NCBI GenBank assembly: GCA_019422905.1
Contig: JAHZCM010000002.1
Coordinates: 8,591-37,380, forward strand
Length of the DNA stretch: 28,790 nucleotides
Origin: Oscillospiraceae bacterium
Lineage (GTDB): Bacteria; Bacillota; Clostridia; Oscillospirales; Acutalibacteraceae
Reading direction: 5' to 3'
Shown piece by piece: positions 15,714 through 23,006 of this stretch. The translations under genes and the position numbers were made by a program. The stretch's first letter is position 1. The number at the start of each line of letters is the position of its first letter. Under the pieces are notes generated by a model, which was not told the origin of the DNA, did no database searches, and saw only the letters and a list, made by a program, of their open reading frames with translations.

Positions 15714-17054
15714 ATGGCAAAGCATATGAGCGGCAAACACTACCGCAGCGATAAGCCCGAAAAGGCCCCACGCCGCACACAGCCGGAAACGCCGCATATC
15801 CCACAAGAAGAGCAGGAAACAGAAGAGGCGGCTGCCTCCCGGCTGCGCAGAGAGCCCGTTTCCTATGAGCCGGATGAGGAAGCCGCCGGGACGCGCACCC
15901 GGGCCGCTGAGCGCCCACCGCAAAAGCGCCGCCGTTCCCCGGTGATTCCCATCGTCATTTTCCTCCTCGTCGCGGCAATCGGCATCATCGTCTATATTTT
16001 ATGGAGCTTTGGCCTGTTCGGCGGCGCCGGCTTGCTCTCCTCCGCTTCGAACGCGGCGCCCACGCCGGGTATCTCCGCCACCGCAGAGCCTACGCCGACG
16101 GCGGAACCGACGCCTACCCCCACACCGTCCCCGACGCCGGTGCCGACACCGCCTCCGATTTATGACGACGGCACCGAGGGCTATATGTCCTCCGGCATTT
16201 GCATCTATAACAACCAGGGCTTTGAGATGTTCTACGGCAGCGACGACATGGCCGTGGCTTATGCGGAAATGATCAACACCTTTGCCGACCGTCTCCCCGG
16301 CATTCAGGTTTACAATATGGTCGTGCCGAACCATTCGGAATTCGGTCTGCCGGAGCGCGTCCGCGACTATTACGGCGAAAGCTCCCAGCGCCAGAACACC
16401 TCAACGATCTATGAAAACCTCTCCGGCAGCGTGAAGGCCGTCGATGTCTACGATGTTCTGAACCTGCACAACGATGAAAACATCTATCTCGGCACCGATA
16501 CCCATTGGGCGCCGCTCGGCGCGTATTACGCCTACACGAAGTTCTGCGAGGTCGCGCAGTGCGAAACCGCCTCTCTGGACGATTACGACAAGACCACTTA
16601 CTCCTTTACCGGCTACTTGGCTTACGCCACCGGCGAGGACGTCCTGTATAACAATCCGGACACGCTCGATATCTACGACCCCACCTTTGACTATACCTGT
16701 GAGATGTCGTACGACGGCCTCAGCTTCTACGAAACCGATACGGTCAATACGCACGACGAGAGCATGGGCTATTCGATGTACCTTTCCGGCGATATGGGCT
16801 GCGTGCGCGTGACGAACAACACGCTGAGCACCGGCCGCAAGCTGCTGATCATCAAGGATTCCTATGGCAATGCGATCGCGCCGTTCCTGATGGCGAGCTT
16901 TGACGAGGTGCATGTCGTGGATTTTCGCTATTTCTCGGATAATCTGCCGGATTACTGCGCAGCGCAGGGCATCACGGACGTCCTCTTCTTCAACAACGAG
17001 ATGTCTGCCAATACCTCCGTGCAGCACGACTCCATGTGGAGCCTGTTCGACTGA
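15714..17054 (+). CDS. Membrane-anchored DHHW-family (SGNH/AlgX-like) protein
   Basis: A 446-residue protein with a charged, disordered cytoplasmic N-terminus (1-76), one transmembrane helix (about 77-100), an extracellular Pro/Thr linker of TPT repeats (about 115-148) and a C-terminal extracellular domain. The signature TDTHWAPLGAYYAY (261-274; Asp262, His264) resembles the Asp-His pair of the DHHW and AlgX/AlgJ groups. IIKDSYGNAIAPF (379-391) offers Ser383 as the candidate nucleophile. AlgX/AlgJ relatives are O-acetyltransferase-like or esterase-like; the Firmicute DHHW proteins have no settled reaction. An extracytoplasmic role on wall or surface polysaccharide is likely. AAAGGA lies 9 bases before the ATG; a second in-frame ATG (15726) is less well placed. 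It is a monocistronic unit ending in a strong terminator. Confidence 0.8.
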   Translation: MAKHMSGKHYRSDKPEKAPRRTQPETPHIPQEEQETEEAAASRLRREPVSYEPDEEAAGTRTRAAERPPQKRRRSPVIPIVIFLLVAAIGIIVYILWSFGLFGGAGLLSSASNAAPTPGISATAEPTPTAEPTPTPTPSPTPVPTPPPIYDDGTEGYMSSGICIYNNQGFEMFYGSDDMAVAYAEMINTFADRLPGIQVYNMVVPNHSEFGLPERVRDYYGESSQRQNTSTIYENLSGSVKAVDVYDVLNLHNDENIYLGTDTHWAPLGAYYAYTKFCEVAQCETASLDDYDKTTYSFTGYLAYATGEDVLYNNPDTLDIYDPTFDYTCEMSYDGLSFYETDTVNTHDESMGYSMYLSGDMGCVRVTNNTLSTGRKLLIIKDSYGNAIAPFLMASFDEVHVVDFRYFSDNLPDYCAAQGITDVLFFNNEMSANTSVQHDSMWSLFD

Positions 17055-17090
17055 GCCGCACAGAGCATACGGAGCATGTAAAAAGCAGGA

Positions 17091-17130
17091 AAAAGGGGAT
17101 AACCGTGTCACACGGTTATCCCCTTTTTTT
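17091..17130 (+). terminator. Strong intrinsic terminator of the DHHW gene
   Basis: GGGGATAACCGTG (17095-17107) pairs perfectly with CACGGTTATCCCC (17111-17123) around a 3-base loop. An A4/T4 extension and a run of seven T follow (17124-17130). Confidence 0.93.
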
Positions 17131-17290
17131 GTCCGCCGCTGTTGCACCCGTCCGGAAAGCTCCGGAGGCTTCCTTCGCCGTGACTTTGGCGGCTTTTGCC
17201 GAAGCCGTCCCAAGCACACAGCCGGCCTGCGGACAAAACAACAGCCGGCCTTACAGACAGAGCAAAGGACGCGGCGATATTTGCATGCAG

Positions 17291-17318
17291 AAAAGGGGAC
17301 GTATCCACGTCCCCTTTT
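17291..17318 (-). terminator. Terminator of the sugar-type operon, active in both directions
   Basis: AAAAGGGGACGT (17291-17302) and its exact reverse complement (17307-17318) flank a 4-base loop. It lies 10 bases beyond the stop of the last minus-strand gene, and the stem ends in TTTT on either strand. The 160 bases between this and the previous terminator show no gene. Confidence 0.82.
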
Positions 17319-17328
17319 GTTTCAGGCC

Positions 17329-18162
17329 TCACAGCTTGATATTGAGCTTTTGCGCCAGTCCCTTGATGTGCTTTGTCGCTTCAATATAGTCGATCTCCTC
17401 GGTCATATGCTCCAGCATCATGCAGGCGCGGTCGTCGAGTCTCGTCATGCACTTCAAATACGTCTCATAATCCAGCGCGCCGAGACCCGGACGGCATTCG
17501 TCGAGATGTACCGTCAGCTTGCCGCTCAGGATGATGTCCTTCGCATGGCAGCTTCGGATCTGCGTGCCGAGCTTATCGAACCACTCCTGAATGACCTCGC
17601 CGTTGCGGTAGTAAAGCTGCGGGCTGCAAATGACATTTACGGGGTCCAAGTGCGCCGTAAAGCCCTTGCGGTCGATGGCCTCAATCAGCTTCAAATACGA
17701 ATCCGCCGTGTCCGGATACATCCACGGCATCGGTTCCAGCGAATACGCCGTATTTTGCGGGTTGACCGCGTCGATGATCCGCTGCGTCGTCGAGACAATC
17801 TCGTCAAACGCCCGCTGCGTGAGGTTGTCCTTGTGCGGGCCGTCCCACTGCGCGCTGTAGGAGCCTGCGATATTGACGCAGCAATTCGCGCCCACATAAT
17901 CCGCCAACTCAAGCTGGTGGATCGCCTTGTCGATCGCCGCCTCGCGCTTTGCCATATCCCGCTCCAGCGTGTTGTTCCACACGCCGATTTCACAGATCAC
18001 CAGGTCGGCATCCTCCGCGGCTTTTTTATAGCCGTCGATCACCTTGACATCCGCCGTATAATCCACCGGAAAGTACACCGCCGAATATCCGGCCTCGAGC
18101 GCCGCCTGCGCCCATTCCTCCGGCGTGTTCCATTTTTTAAAAATTAAGCCTCCGAAACGCAT
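17329..18162 (-). CDS. Sugar phosphate isomerase/epimerase (xylose-isomerase-like TIM barrel)
   Basis: A 277-residue cytoplasmic AP-endonuclease-2-superfamily TIM barrel. Four residues sit at the usual metal positions: Glu143 in SLEPMPW, Asp173 in HLDPVNV, His206 in SCHAKD and Glu251 in MLEHM. The fold covers sugar isomerases, epimerases, inositol-pathway enzymes, dehydratases and the catalytic half of C-glycoside-cleaving enzymes, so the reaction is open. I chose the ATG at 18162 because GAGG lies 8 bases upstream; a start at 18201 adds 13 atypical residues. It is the last gene of the minus-strand operon, 144 bases after the epimerase gene. Its pairing with a Gfo/Idh oxidoreductase in the same operon is a recurrent theme in oxidative sugar or glycoside degradation. 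Confidence 0.85.
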   Translation of the reverse strand: MRFGGLIFKKWNTPEEWAQAALEAGYSAVYFPVDYTADVKVIDGYKKAAEDADLVICEIGVWNNTLERDMAKREAAIDKAIHQLELADYVGANCCVNIAGSYSAQWDGPHKDNLTQRAFDEIVSTTQRIIDAVNPQNTAYSLEPMPWMYPDTADSYLKLIEAIDRKGFTAHLDPVNVICSPQLYYRNGEVIQEWFDKLGTQIRSCHAKDIILSGKLTVHLDECRPGLGALDYETYLKCMTRLDDRACMMLEHMTEEIDYIEATKHIKGLAQKLNIKL

Positions 18163-18306
18163 AAATATAACCTCACCTTTCTGCACGGTGCAGCTTTTCA
18201 ATCTCTGTTTTCAGGAGAATGCCGTCCTGCACCCGTAGCCAATAAAATAAAAGCAACGTCCGGGAATCCGCTTTTCATCCTGCGCTCCCCTTTGTTTTTC
18301 GTCCGT

Positions 18307-19302
18307 TCACCAGACATGATAGACATCGTGCACCGGCTCGCCGTTCAGCGCGCGGCGCGCGCGGTCGATATTCCACGCAACATGCTCCTGCAAATCTTCA
18401 TCGCCGTCAAAGCGCAGCCCAAAGACACGCTCCATTTTTTCCACGCCGTAATACGCCGGTTTTTTGCGCCTGCCCGTTTCGATGATCTCCGAAGCGGAAT
18501 CCGGGACAAGCGCCTTTGTCATGCGCGCGATATCGCCCCACGAGACAAATTTGGTGCCCAGCGCAAGAAACACCTCCTTATCCAAATCGCTTTCCAAAAT
18601 CTTCAGGTATAGCTGCGCAATCTGCCGCCCGGAAATAAACTGCGTGCCGTCCATAGCGTCCACGGTTATCGGTTCATTTTTCAGAACCGCCTCCGCAATC
18701 CGCTTAAACCGCACGTCCGACTGCGAGGCGCCGCCCTCAAAGGCCGGATTTGAAAACGTATAGCCCGGACGGATAATATTCCGGCGCAAGCTGGTTTTCC
18801 GGCCGTATATCCCCTGTCCGTCATAGTACTGGTTGAAGCCCATCAGGTACATTTCCGCAGAGGCCTTCGTCGCACCATACAAGTCGCCCGGCAGCAGCGG
18901 GGCCGTTTCATCCATGCCGTCGCGCAGGGGTCCCATGGCCGCCGTCGAGCTTGTATAGAGGAAACTCCTTACGCCGGATCTTTCCGCCGCGTCCATTAAA
19001 AACGCCGTAACGCGGGTATCGTGATCCATCATTTCCACCGGATCGTTTCCCCATCCGAGCGCAATATGAATCACAGCTTCGCATCCCTGCATGGCCCGCT
19101 CCATCACATCCAGCTCAAGAATATTGCCGCGCACAACCGTGACATTCGGCAATGCCTGATAAGCCGGAATGCGGTTTGGCGTGCGGGTGAGCAAAACGAC
19201 GGAGTGCCCCGCCTCCAACAGCGCTTTCGTAACGTACTGCCCGATATTTCCCGTACCACCCGTAACAAAAACCTTCATAAAGCCACCAAAGCTCTTACAC
19301 AT
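18307..19302 (-). CDS. NAD-dependent epimerase/dehydratase (extended SDR)
   Basis: A 331-residue Rossmann-fold protein. The nucleotide-binding motif GGTGNIG is at residues 15-21 and the catalytic YGATK (Tyr142, Lys146) with SSTAAMG at 118-124, as in extended SDR sugar epimerases and reductases. The C-terminus holds a substrate-binding region with no recognised specificity. I chose the ATG at 19302 because AGGA lies 9 bases upstream; an ATG at 19278 would begin exactly at MKVFVTGG and is also possible. It follows the Gfo/Idh gene by 64 bases, across a terminator-like hairpin, so its level may be lower than that of the upstream genes. Probable substrate: a sugar or its oxidised intermediate, by context only. 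Confidence 0.87.
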   Translation of the reverse strand: MCKSFGGFMKVFVTGGTGNIGQYVTKALLEAGHSVVLLTRTPNRIPAYQALPNVTVVRGNILELDVMERAMQGCEAVIHIALGWGNDPVEMMDHDTRVTAFLMDAAERSGVRSFLYTSSTAAMGPLRDGMDETAPLLPGDLYGATKASAEMYLMGFNQYYDGQGIYGRKTSLRRNIIRPGYTFSNPAFEGGASQSDVRFKRIAEAVLKNEPITVDAMDGTQFISGRQIAQLYLKILESDLDKEVFLALGTKFVSWGDIARMTKALVPDSASEIIETGRRKKPAYYGVEKMERVFGLRFDGDEDLQEHVAWNIDRARRALNGEPVHDVYHVW

Positions 19303-19332
19303 CAAGAGCTTTCCTTTCCGTTAAAAAGTAAT

Positions 19333-19360
19333 CGGTGCATACCCAATCGGATATGCACCG
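19333..19360 (-). terminator. Terminator-like hairpin between the Gfo/Idh and epimerase genes
   Basis: CGGTGCATA (19333-19341) and TATGCACCG (19352-19360) form a 9-bp perfect stem. On the minus strand it is followed by ATTAC and then TTTTT, so the T-run is offset. It may attenuate rather than end transcription, letting some read-through into the two distal genes. Confidence 0.5.
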
Positions 19361-19366
19361 GCCTGT

Positions 19367-20419
19367 TTATCCCAAATCCACGTCTACCCAACCGCCGGAC
19401 AAAGAGGATTTCCGCGCCGCTTCCAGGCAGGCCAGCGTATTGCGCCCGTCCAGACCGGTGACCGGCGGCTCCGCACCGCGCAGGATGGTATCGACAAACG
19501 CGTCGATAATTCCCGAGGAAAGCTGATTGGTATTCGTGCTCATGCGGCTGACGTGATGCCGCGCGCTGGTGCCGTCCCGCAAATCCACCACGATGTCGTC
19601 CAGCTCGCTCGCAAAAATTTTCATCGTGCCCTTCGTCCCGTAAATCACGGTGCTGTTGTCCTCCACACCGTAATTCGTCCAACTGACAATCATCGTGCCG
19701 GGAATGCCGCTGCGCATTTTGAACACACAGATCGCGTTGTCGTCGAGATCGATCAGGTTCCCGTCCGCGTCCCGCTTATCCAGCGTCTGCAGCGTGGCGA
19801 AAATGCTTTGGATCTCGTCGCCGAGCAGATAACGCACAAGGTCAAACTTATGGGAGCCCAGATCGCCCAGCACGCCGAAGCTCGCTTTATTCTTGGAGAA
19901 GAACCACGTGCCGCCGCCCTCCACGCTCCAGCTTTCGGGCCCGCTGTGCTTGAAGTTTGTCTGTACAGACAGGATCTCGCCGATTGCGCCGCTCTCCAGC
20001 AGCTCCTTCGCGCGGATGTGCGTGCGCACAAGGCGCTGGTTGTGCCCGAGCATCAGGATGCGCCCTGTTTCGCGCTGTACGTCGATCATCTGCTGCGCCT
20101 CCGCGACGGTGGCGGCCATCGGCTTTTCGCAGAGCACGTCCTTTCCCGCGCGAAGCGCCTGCACGGCGTATGCGCTGTGCAGAAAGTTCGGCGTGCAGAT
20201 GCTCACAGCCTCAACCCTGCCGTCCGCCAGCAATTCCTCATAGGTATCGTAAACACATCCGCCATACTGCTCGGCGAGCGCTTCGGCATTCGCGCGGTTC
20301 CTGTCAAAAAAGCCGATCATTTCCGCATGGGGGTTTGCATGATATTCCGGCGCGTGACGCGAGCGCGCAACCTGCCCGCAGCCCGCAACAGCGACGCCGA
20401 TTTTTTTCTTTTCCTTCAC
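19367..20419 (-). CDS. Gfo/Idh/MocA family oxidoreductase
   Basis: A 350-residue NAD(P)-dependent sugar oxidoreductase. The Rossmann motif VAGCGQVA is at residues 11-18, the family EKP motif at 98-100 (Lys99) and the catalytic region GDLGSHKFD at 185-193 (Asp186, His190). Members oxidise a secondary hydroxyl of sugars, inositols or glycosides. I chose the GTG at 20419 because AGGA lies 9 bases upstream and the protein then begins MKEKKKIGVAVAG; the ATG at 20455 has a box only 2 bases away. The 162-base gap to the upstream VOC gene contains a hairpin. Its role with the TIM-barrel isomerase is discussed in the findings. The exact substrate is unknown. Confidence 0.92.
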   Translation of the reverse strand: MKEKKKIGVAVAGCGQVARSRHAPEYHANPHAEMIGFFDRNRANAEALAEQYGGCVYDTYEELLADGRVEAVSICTPNFLHSAYAVQALRAGKDVLCEKPMAATVAEAQQMIDVQRETGRILMLGHNQRLVRTHIRAKELLESGAIGEILSVQTNFKHSGPESWSVEGGGTWFFSKNKASFGVLGDLGSHKFDLVRYLLGDEIQSIFATLQTLDKRDADGNLIDLDDNAICVFKMRSGIPGTMIVSWTNYGVEDNSTVIYGTKGTMKIFASELDDIVVDLRDGTSARHHVSRMSTNTNQLSSGIIDAFVDTILRGAEPPVTGLDGRNTLACLEAARKSSLSGGWVDVDLG

Positions 20420-20505
20420 AGACCTGCATCCTTTCCGATTCGGTATGCCATCCATCGTCCTGACCGCTTACCTTTCTTACGCAGCATACATTCTGCGCTT
20501 TGGCG

Positions 20506-20524
20506 CCGGCGGAATATCCGCCGG
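20506..20524. repeat. 8-bp perfect hairpin in the operon gap
   Basis: CCGGCGGA (20506-20513) and TCCGCCGG (20517-20524) surround a 3-base loop in the 162-base gap between the VOC and Gfo/Idh genes. It has no T-run. It is a candidate mRNA-processing or stability element. Confidence 0.55.
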
Positions 20525-20581
20525 TTTCCGTCGGCCGGCAGGCAAAAGCACCGTCTGCAAAACCGGCCTCTCAAGCCTTCA

Positions 20582-21037
20582 TTACCGTACAGGCTTAATA
20601 TTGAGATTGACGCCGAGATCGTCCTCACCGTCCACGATGGTCCAGCTACTGCCCGGATAAATGCCGAGCGTGCGGTCGGTGTCGTAGCCCGCGGCCTTCA
20701 GCTCTTCAATGACCGCGTCGCGCTTGCCGCCTACCTCAAAGCCGATATGGTGCACGCCGTTGCCGTGCTTGTCGAGGAATTCCTGGAAAGAGCTCTCACC
20801 GCCGGCCGGCTCGTGCAGCTCGATGACAAAGCCGTTCATTTCAATGTTGCAGACCTTGAGGTCACAGGAAATGGGCTTGCCGCGATATGTATAGTTTTCG
20901 CCGCCCTCCAGATGGTTGATGTGGATTTCCGGCTTTTCGATGCCCAGCAGATCCGCCCACTTCTCCGCCGCCTTTTCGATATCGGCGACAACGATGTTGA
21001 TCTGGATAAAACCGTTTTTATCTACGGGTGTTTTCAT
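20582..21037 (-). CDS. VOC-superfamily protein (glyoxalase/epimerase-like)
   Basis: A 151-residue vicinal-oxygen-chelate protein with two beta-alpha-beta3 modules, comparable to methylmalonyl-CoA epimerases and lactoylglutathione lyases. By alignment from memory with that group, metal positions are Gln12 (IQINIVV), the Glu of VIELHEP and the first His of HHIGFEV. The fourth ligand, usually Glu in the last strand, appears to be Asn (VNLNI), so metal binding may be altered. AAAGGA lies about 10 bases before the ATG. It lies 33 bases after the second permease gene. A second VOC gene sits across the LacI regulator in the same locus. Possible roles: enolisation or epimerisation of a keto-sugar or small acid; not decidable from sequence. 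Confidence 0.85.
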   Translation of the reverse strand: MKTPVDKNGFIQINIVVADIEKAAEKWADLLGIEKPEIHINHLEGGENYTYRGKPISCDLKVCNIEMNGFVIELHEPAGGESSFQEFLDKHGNGVHHIGFEVGGKRDAVIEELKAAGYDTDRTLGIYPGSSWTIVDGEDDLGVNLNIKPVR

Positions 21038-21070
21038 AAATATGCTGTCCTTTCCGAGTTTTAATGTAAA

Positions 21071-21973
21071 TCAGCCCTTCACGCTGCCCATCACAAGGCC
21101 CGTCGTGAAATACTTCTGCAGGAACGGATAAACGCAGAGGATCGGGATCGTCGCGAGGAAGAGCTGCGCCGCATTCGTGGTGCGGGCATTGACGAGGTTC
21201 AGGAAATTGCCCAGCTCCGCGCTGATGTTCGTCGCATTGCGGAAGAAGGCTTCCGGGTTAATGACGATCGTCTGCAGATAGGTCTGCAGCGGATATTTGT
21301 CGACGGTGTTCATGTAGATCATGCCGTCGTACCAGCTATTCCAGTGCCCGACAAAGGAGAACAGCGTAACCGTTGCCAAGGTCGGCGTGCAGACCGGCAG
21401 AATCACCCGAAACAGCGTCTGGAAATGGCCGGCACCGTCGATATAGGCGGCTTCCTCCAGCTCGTGCGGCAGGCTGCGCATATAGTTCATGACGACCAGC
21501 ATGTTAAAGACCTGCACCGCGCCGGGCAGAATCAGCGCCCAGAGCGTATTGGTGATGCCCGTGTATTTGACGACCATGTAGGTCGGAATCAGGCCGCCGG
21601 AGAAAAGAATCGTAATCACGAAATACCACGAGAAGACGTTGCGCAGCCGGAATTCCTGCTTGGATTTCGAGAGCGGATACGCCGTGAAAACGATGAGGAT
21701 AATATTGATCGCGACGCCGAGAACGGTACGCTGTACGGAAATCCAGAGCGCACGGAGGAACTGGTCGTTATTCAGGATGAACTTGTAAGCCGCCGTGTTG
21801 AAATCGACCGGCCAGAAAGAAACCTGATTGGCCACAACCGCCGTCTTGCTTGAGAACGAGATCGCAAGCAGGTTGATGAACGGCAGGACGCAGATCAGCG
21901 AAATCAGCGTCAGCAGGATGTAATTGATTACAAGAAACAGCTTTCTTGAAGGAGACGTTTTACTTTTAGCCAT
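21071..21973 (-). CDS. Sugar ABC transporter permease, LplC/YtcP type
   Basis: A 300-residue inner-membrane subunit with six predicted helices (first from about residue 11). The EAA loop reads EAAYIDGAGHFQTLFRVILP and would contact the ATPase. The C-terminus ends NTTGLVMGSVKG-like (TTGLVMGSVKG), typical of CUT1-family LplC/YtcP permeases. AAAGGTGG lies 7 bases before the ATG. It follows the first permease gene by 24 bases. There is no ATPase gene in the window, so an ATPase shared with other sugar systems (MsmK-like) is inferred. Confidence 0.94.
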   Translation of the reverse strand: MAKSKTSPSRKLFLVINYILLTLISLICVLPFINLLAISFSSKTAVVANQVSFWPVDFNTAAYKFILNNDQFLRALWISVQRTVLGVAINIILIVFTAYPLSKSKQEFRLRNVFSWYFVITILFSGGLIPTYMVVKYTGITNTLWALILPGAVQVFNMLVVMNYMRSLPHELEEAAYIDGAGHFQTLFRVILPVCTPTLATVTLFSFVGHWNSWYDGMIYMNTVDKYPLQTYLQTIVINPEAFFRNATNISAELGNFLNLVNARTTNAAQLFLATIPILCVYPFLQKYFTTGLVMGSVKG

Positions 21974-21997
21974 AGCGATGCCACCTTTCTTCGTCCG

Positions 21998-22909
21998 TCA
22001 GAATATCCGGTAGCCGGCAAAGCGGTCTGCCAGCCAGTAGGATGCGACGATAAAGACAAACGACACGCCGGATTTAAAGAGCCCGGCCGCCGTGGACAAT
22101 GCGAACTGAGCATTGTCGATGCCCAGGCGGAAAACAAAGGTGTCGAGGATATCTCCGGTCGCGTAAACAGCAGGCGTATACATATTGTAGATCTGGTCGA
22201 AGCCGCCGTTCAGAATATTGGCCATGCTGAGAACCGTCATCAGCACGATGGTGCTCAGAATGCCCGGCAGCGTGATATGGATTGTCTGCTGGATCCGCCC
22301 GGCGCCGTCGATCTGCGCGGCCTCATAGAGGTTTTGGTCTATACCGGTCAGCGCAGCCAGATAGATGACCGAGCCGAAGCCGAACCCCTTCCAAATATCG
22401 GTGACAATCATGGTGATCGGAAAGAGCTTCTGGTCGCTCAGAAAGCCGATGGTATCCAGTCCCATAGCGGACATCGTCGTATTGATAATGCCCGTTTGCG
22501 AGAAAATATCCTTAAAGATACCGGCTAAAATGACCCACGAGAGGAAGTGCGGCAAATAAACCAGCGTCTGATACGTCCTTTTAATGCCGAGGTGCGCAAC
22601 CTCGTTCAAGAGCAATGCAAAAATTACAGGCACCACAATGCCGCCGATCATCTTGCACAGCGAAATAAAGACCGTGTTGTAAATGACCTGTCCGATGGTC
22701 GGCATCGTAAACAGGTTTTTGAAGTTGTCCAATCCAACCCACGGAGAGCCGAAGAAGCCCTTTGTCGGATTGAATTTCTGGAAAGCGATCACCGTTCCCA
22801 TCATAGGTCCGTAGCTGTAAACGGCCACAAGGATAACGGCCGGCATCAGCATCAGAATCAAAGGAAGCTCTCTTCTGAATCTTCCCGGGGCTTTTTTCTT
22901 TTTTTCCAT
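21998..22909 (-). CDS. Sugar ABC transporter permease, LplB type
   Basis: A 303-residue inner-membrane permease with a basic cytoplasmic N-terminus (MEKKKKAPGRFRRE), six predicted helices and the EAA motif EAAQIDGAGRIQQTIHITLP. It forms a heterodimer with the adjacent LplC-like subunit. I chose the ATG at 22909; the sequence before it is G-rich (GGTGG about 5 bases upstream), and GTG codons at 22918 and 22921 are less likely. A stable stem-loop lies between it and the solute-binding protein gene, a usual way to keep the binding protein more abundant than the permeases. Confidence 0.94.
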   Translation of the reverse strand: MEKKKKAPGRFRRELPLILMLMPAVILVAVYSYGPMMGTVIAFQKFNPTKGFFGSPWVGLDNFKNLFTMPTIGQVIYNTVFISLCKMIGGIVVPVIFALLLNEVAHLGIKRTYQTLVYLPHFLSWVILAGIFKDIFSQTGIINTTMSAMGLDTIGFLSDQKLFPITMIVTDIWKGFGFGSVIYLAALTGIDQNLYEAAQIDGAGRIQQTIHITLPGILSTIVLMTVLSMANILNGGFDQIYNMYTPAVYATGDILDTFVFRLGIDNAQFALSTAAGLFKSGVSFVFIVASYWLADRFAGYRIF

Positions 22910-22935
22910 ACTCCCCACCACTTTTTAAAGAAATG

Positions 22936-22975
22936 CCCGGGGCAGGCGCACGCATATGCCTTTCCCCGCCCCGGG
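22936..22975. repeat. Stem-loop between the binding protein and permease genes
   Basis: CCCGGGGC (22936-22943) pairs with GCCCCGGG (22968-22975) across a loop that can itself pair further. On the minus strand it is followed only by ATTTCTTT, so it is probably an attenuator or 3'-stability element of the binding-protein mRNA. On the plus strand a TTTTT follows, but no plus-strand gene ends there. Confidence 0.6.
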
Positions 22976-23006
22976 GCTTTTTGTCTTTAAACGAACTTAT
23001 TCGGGC

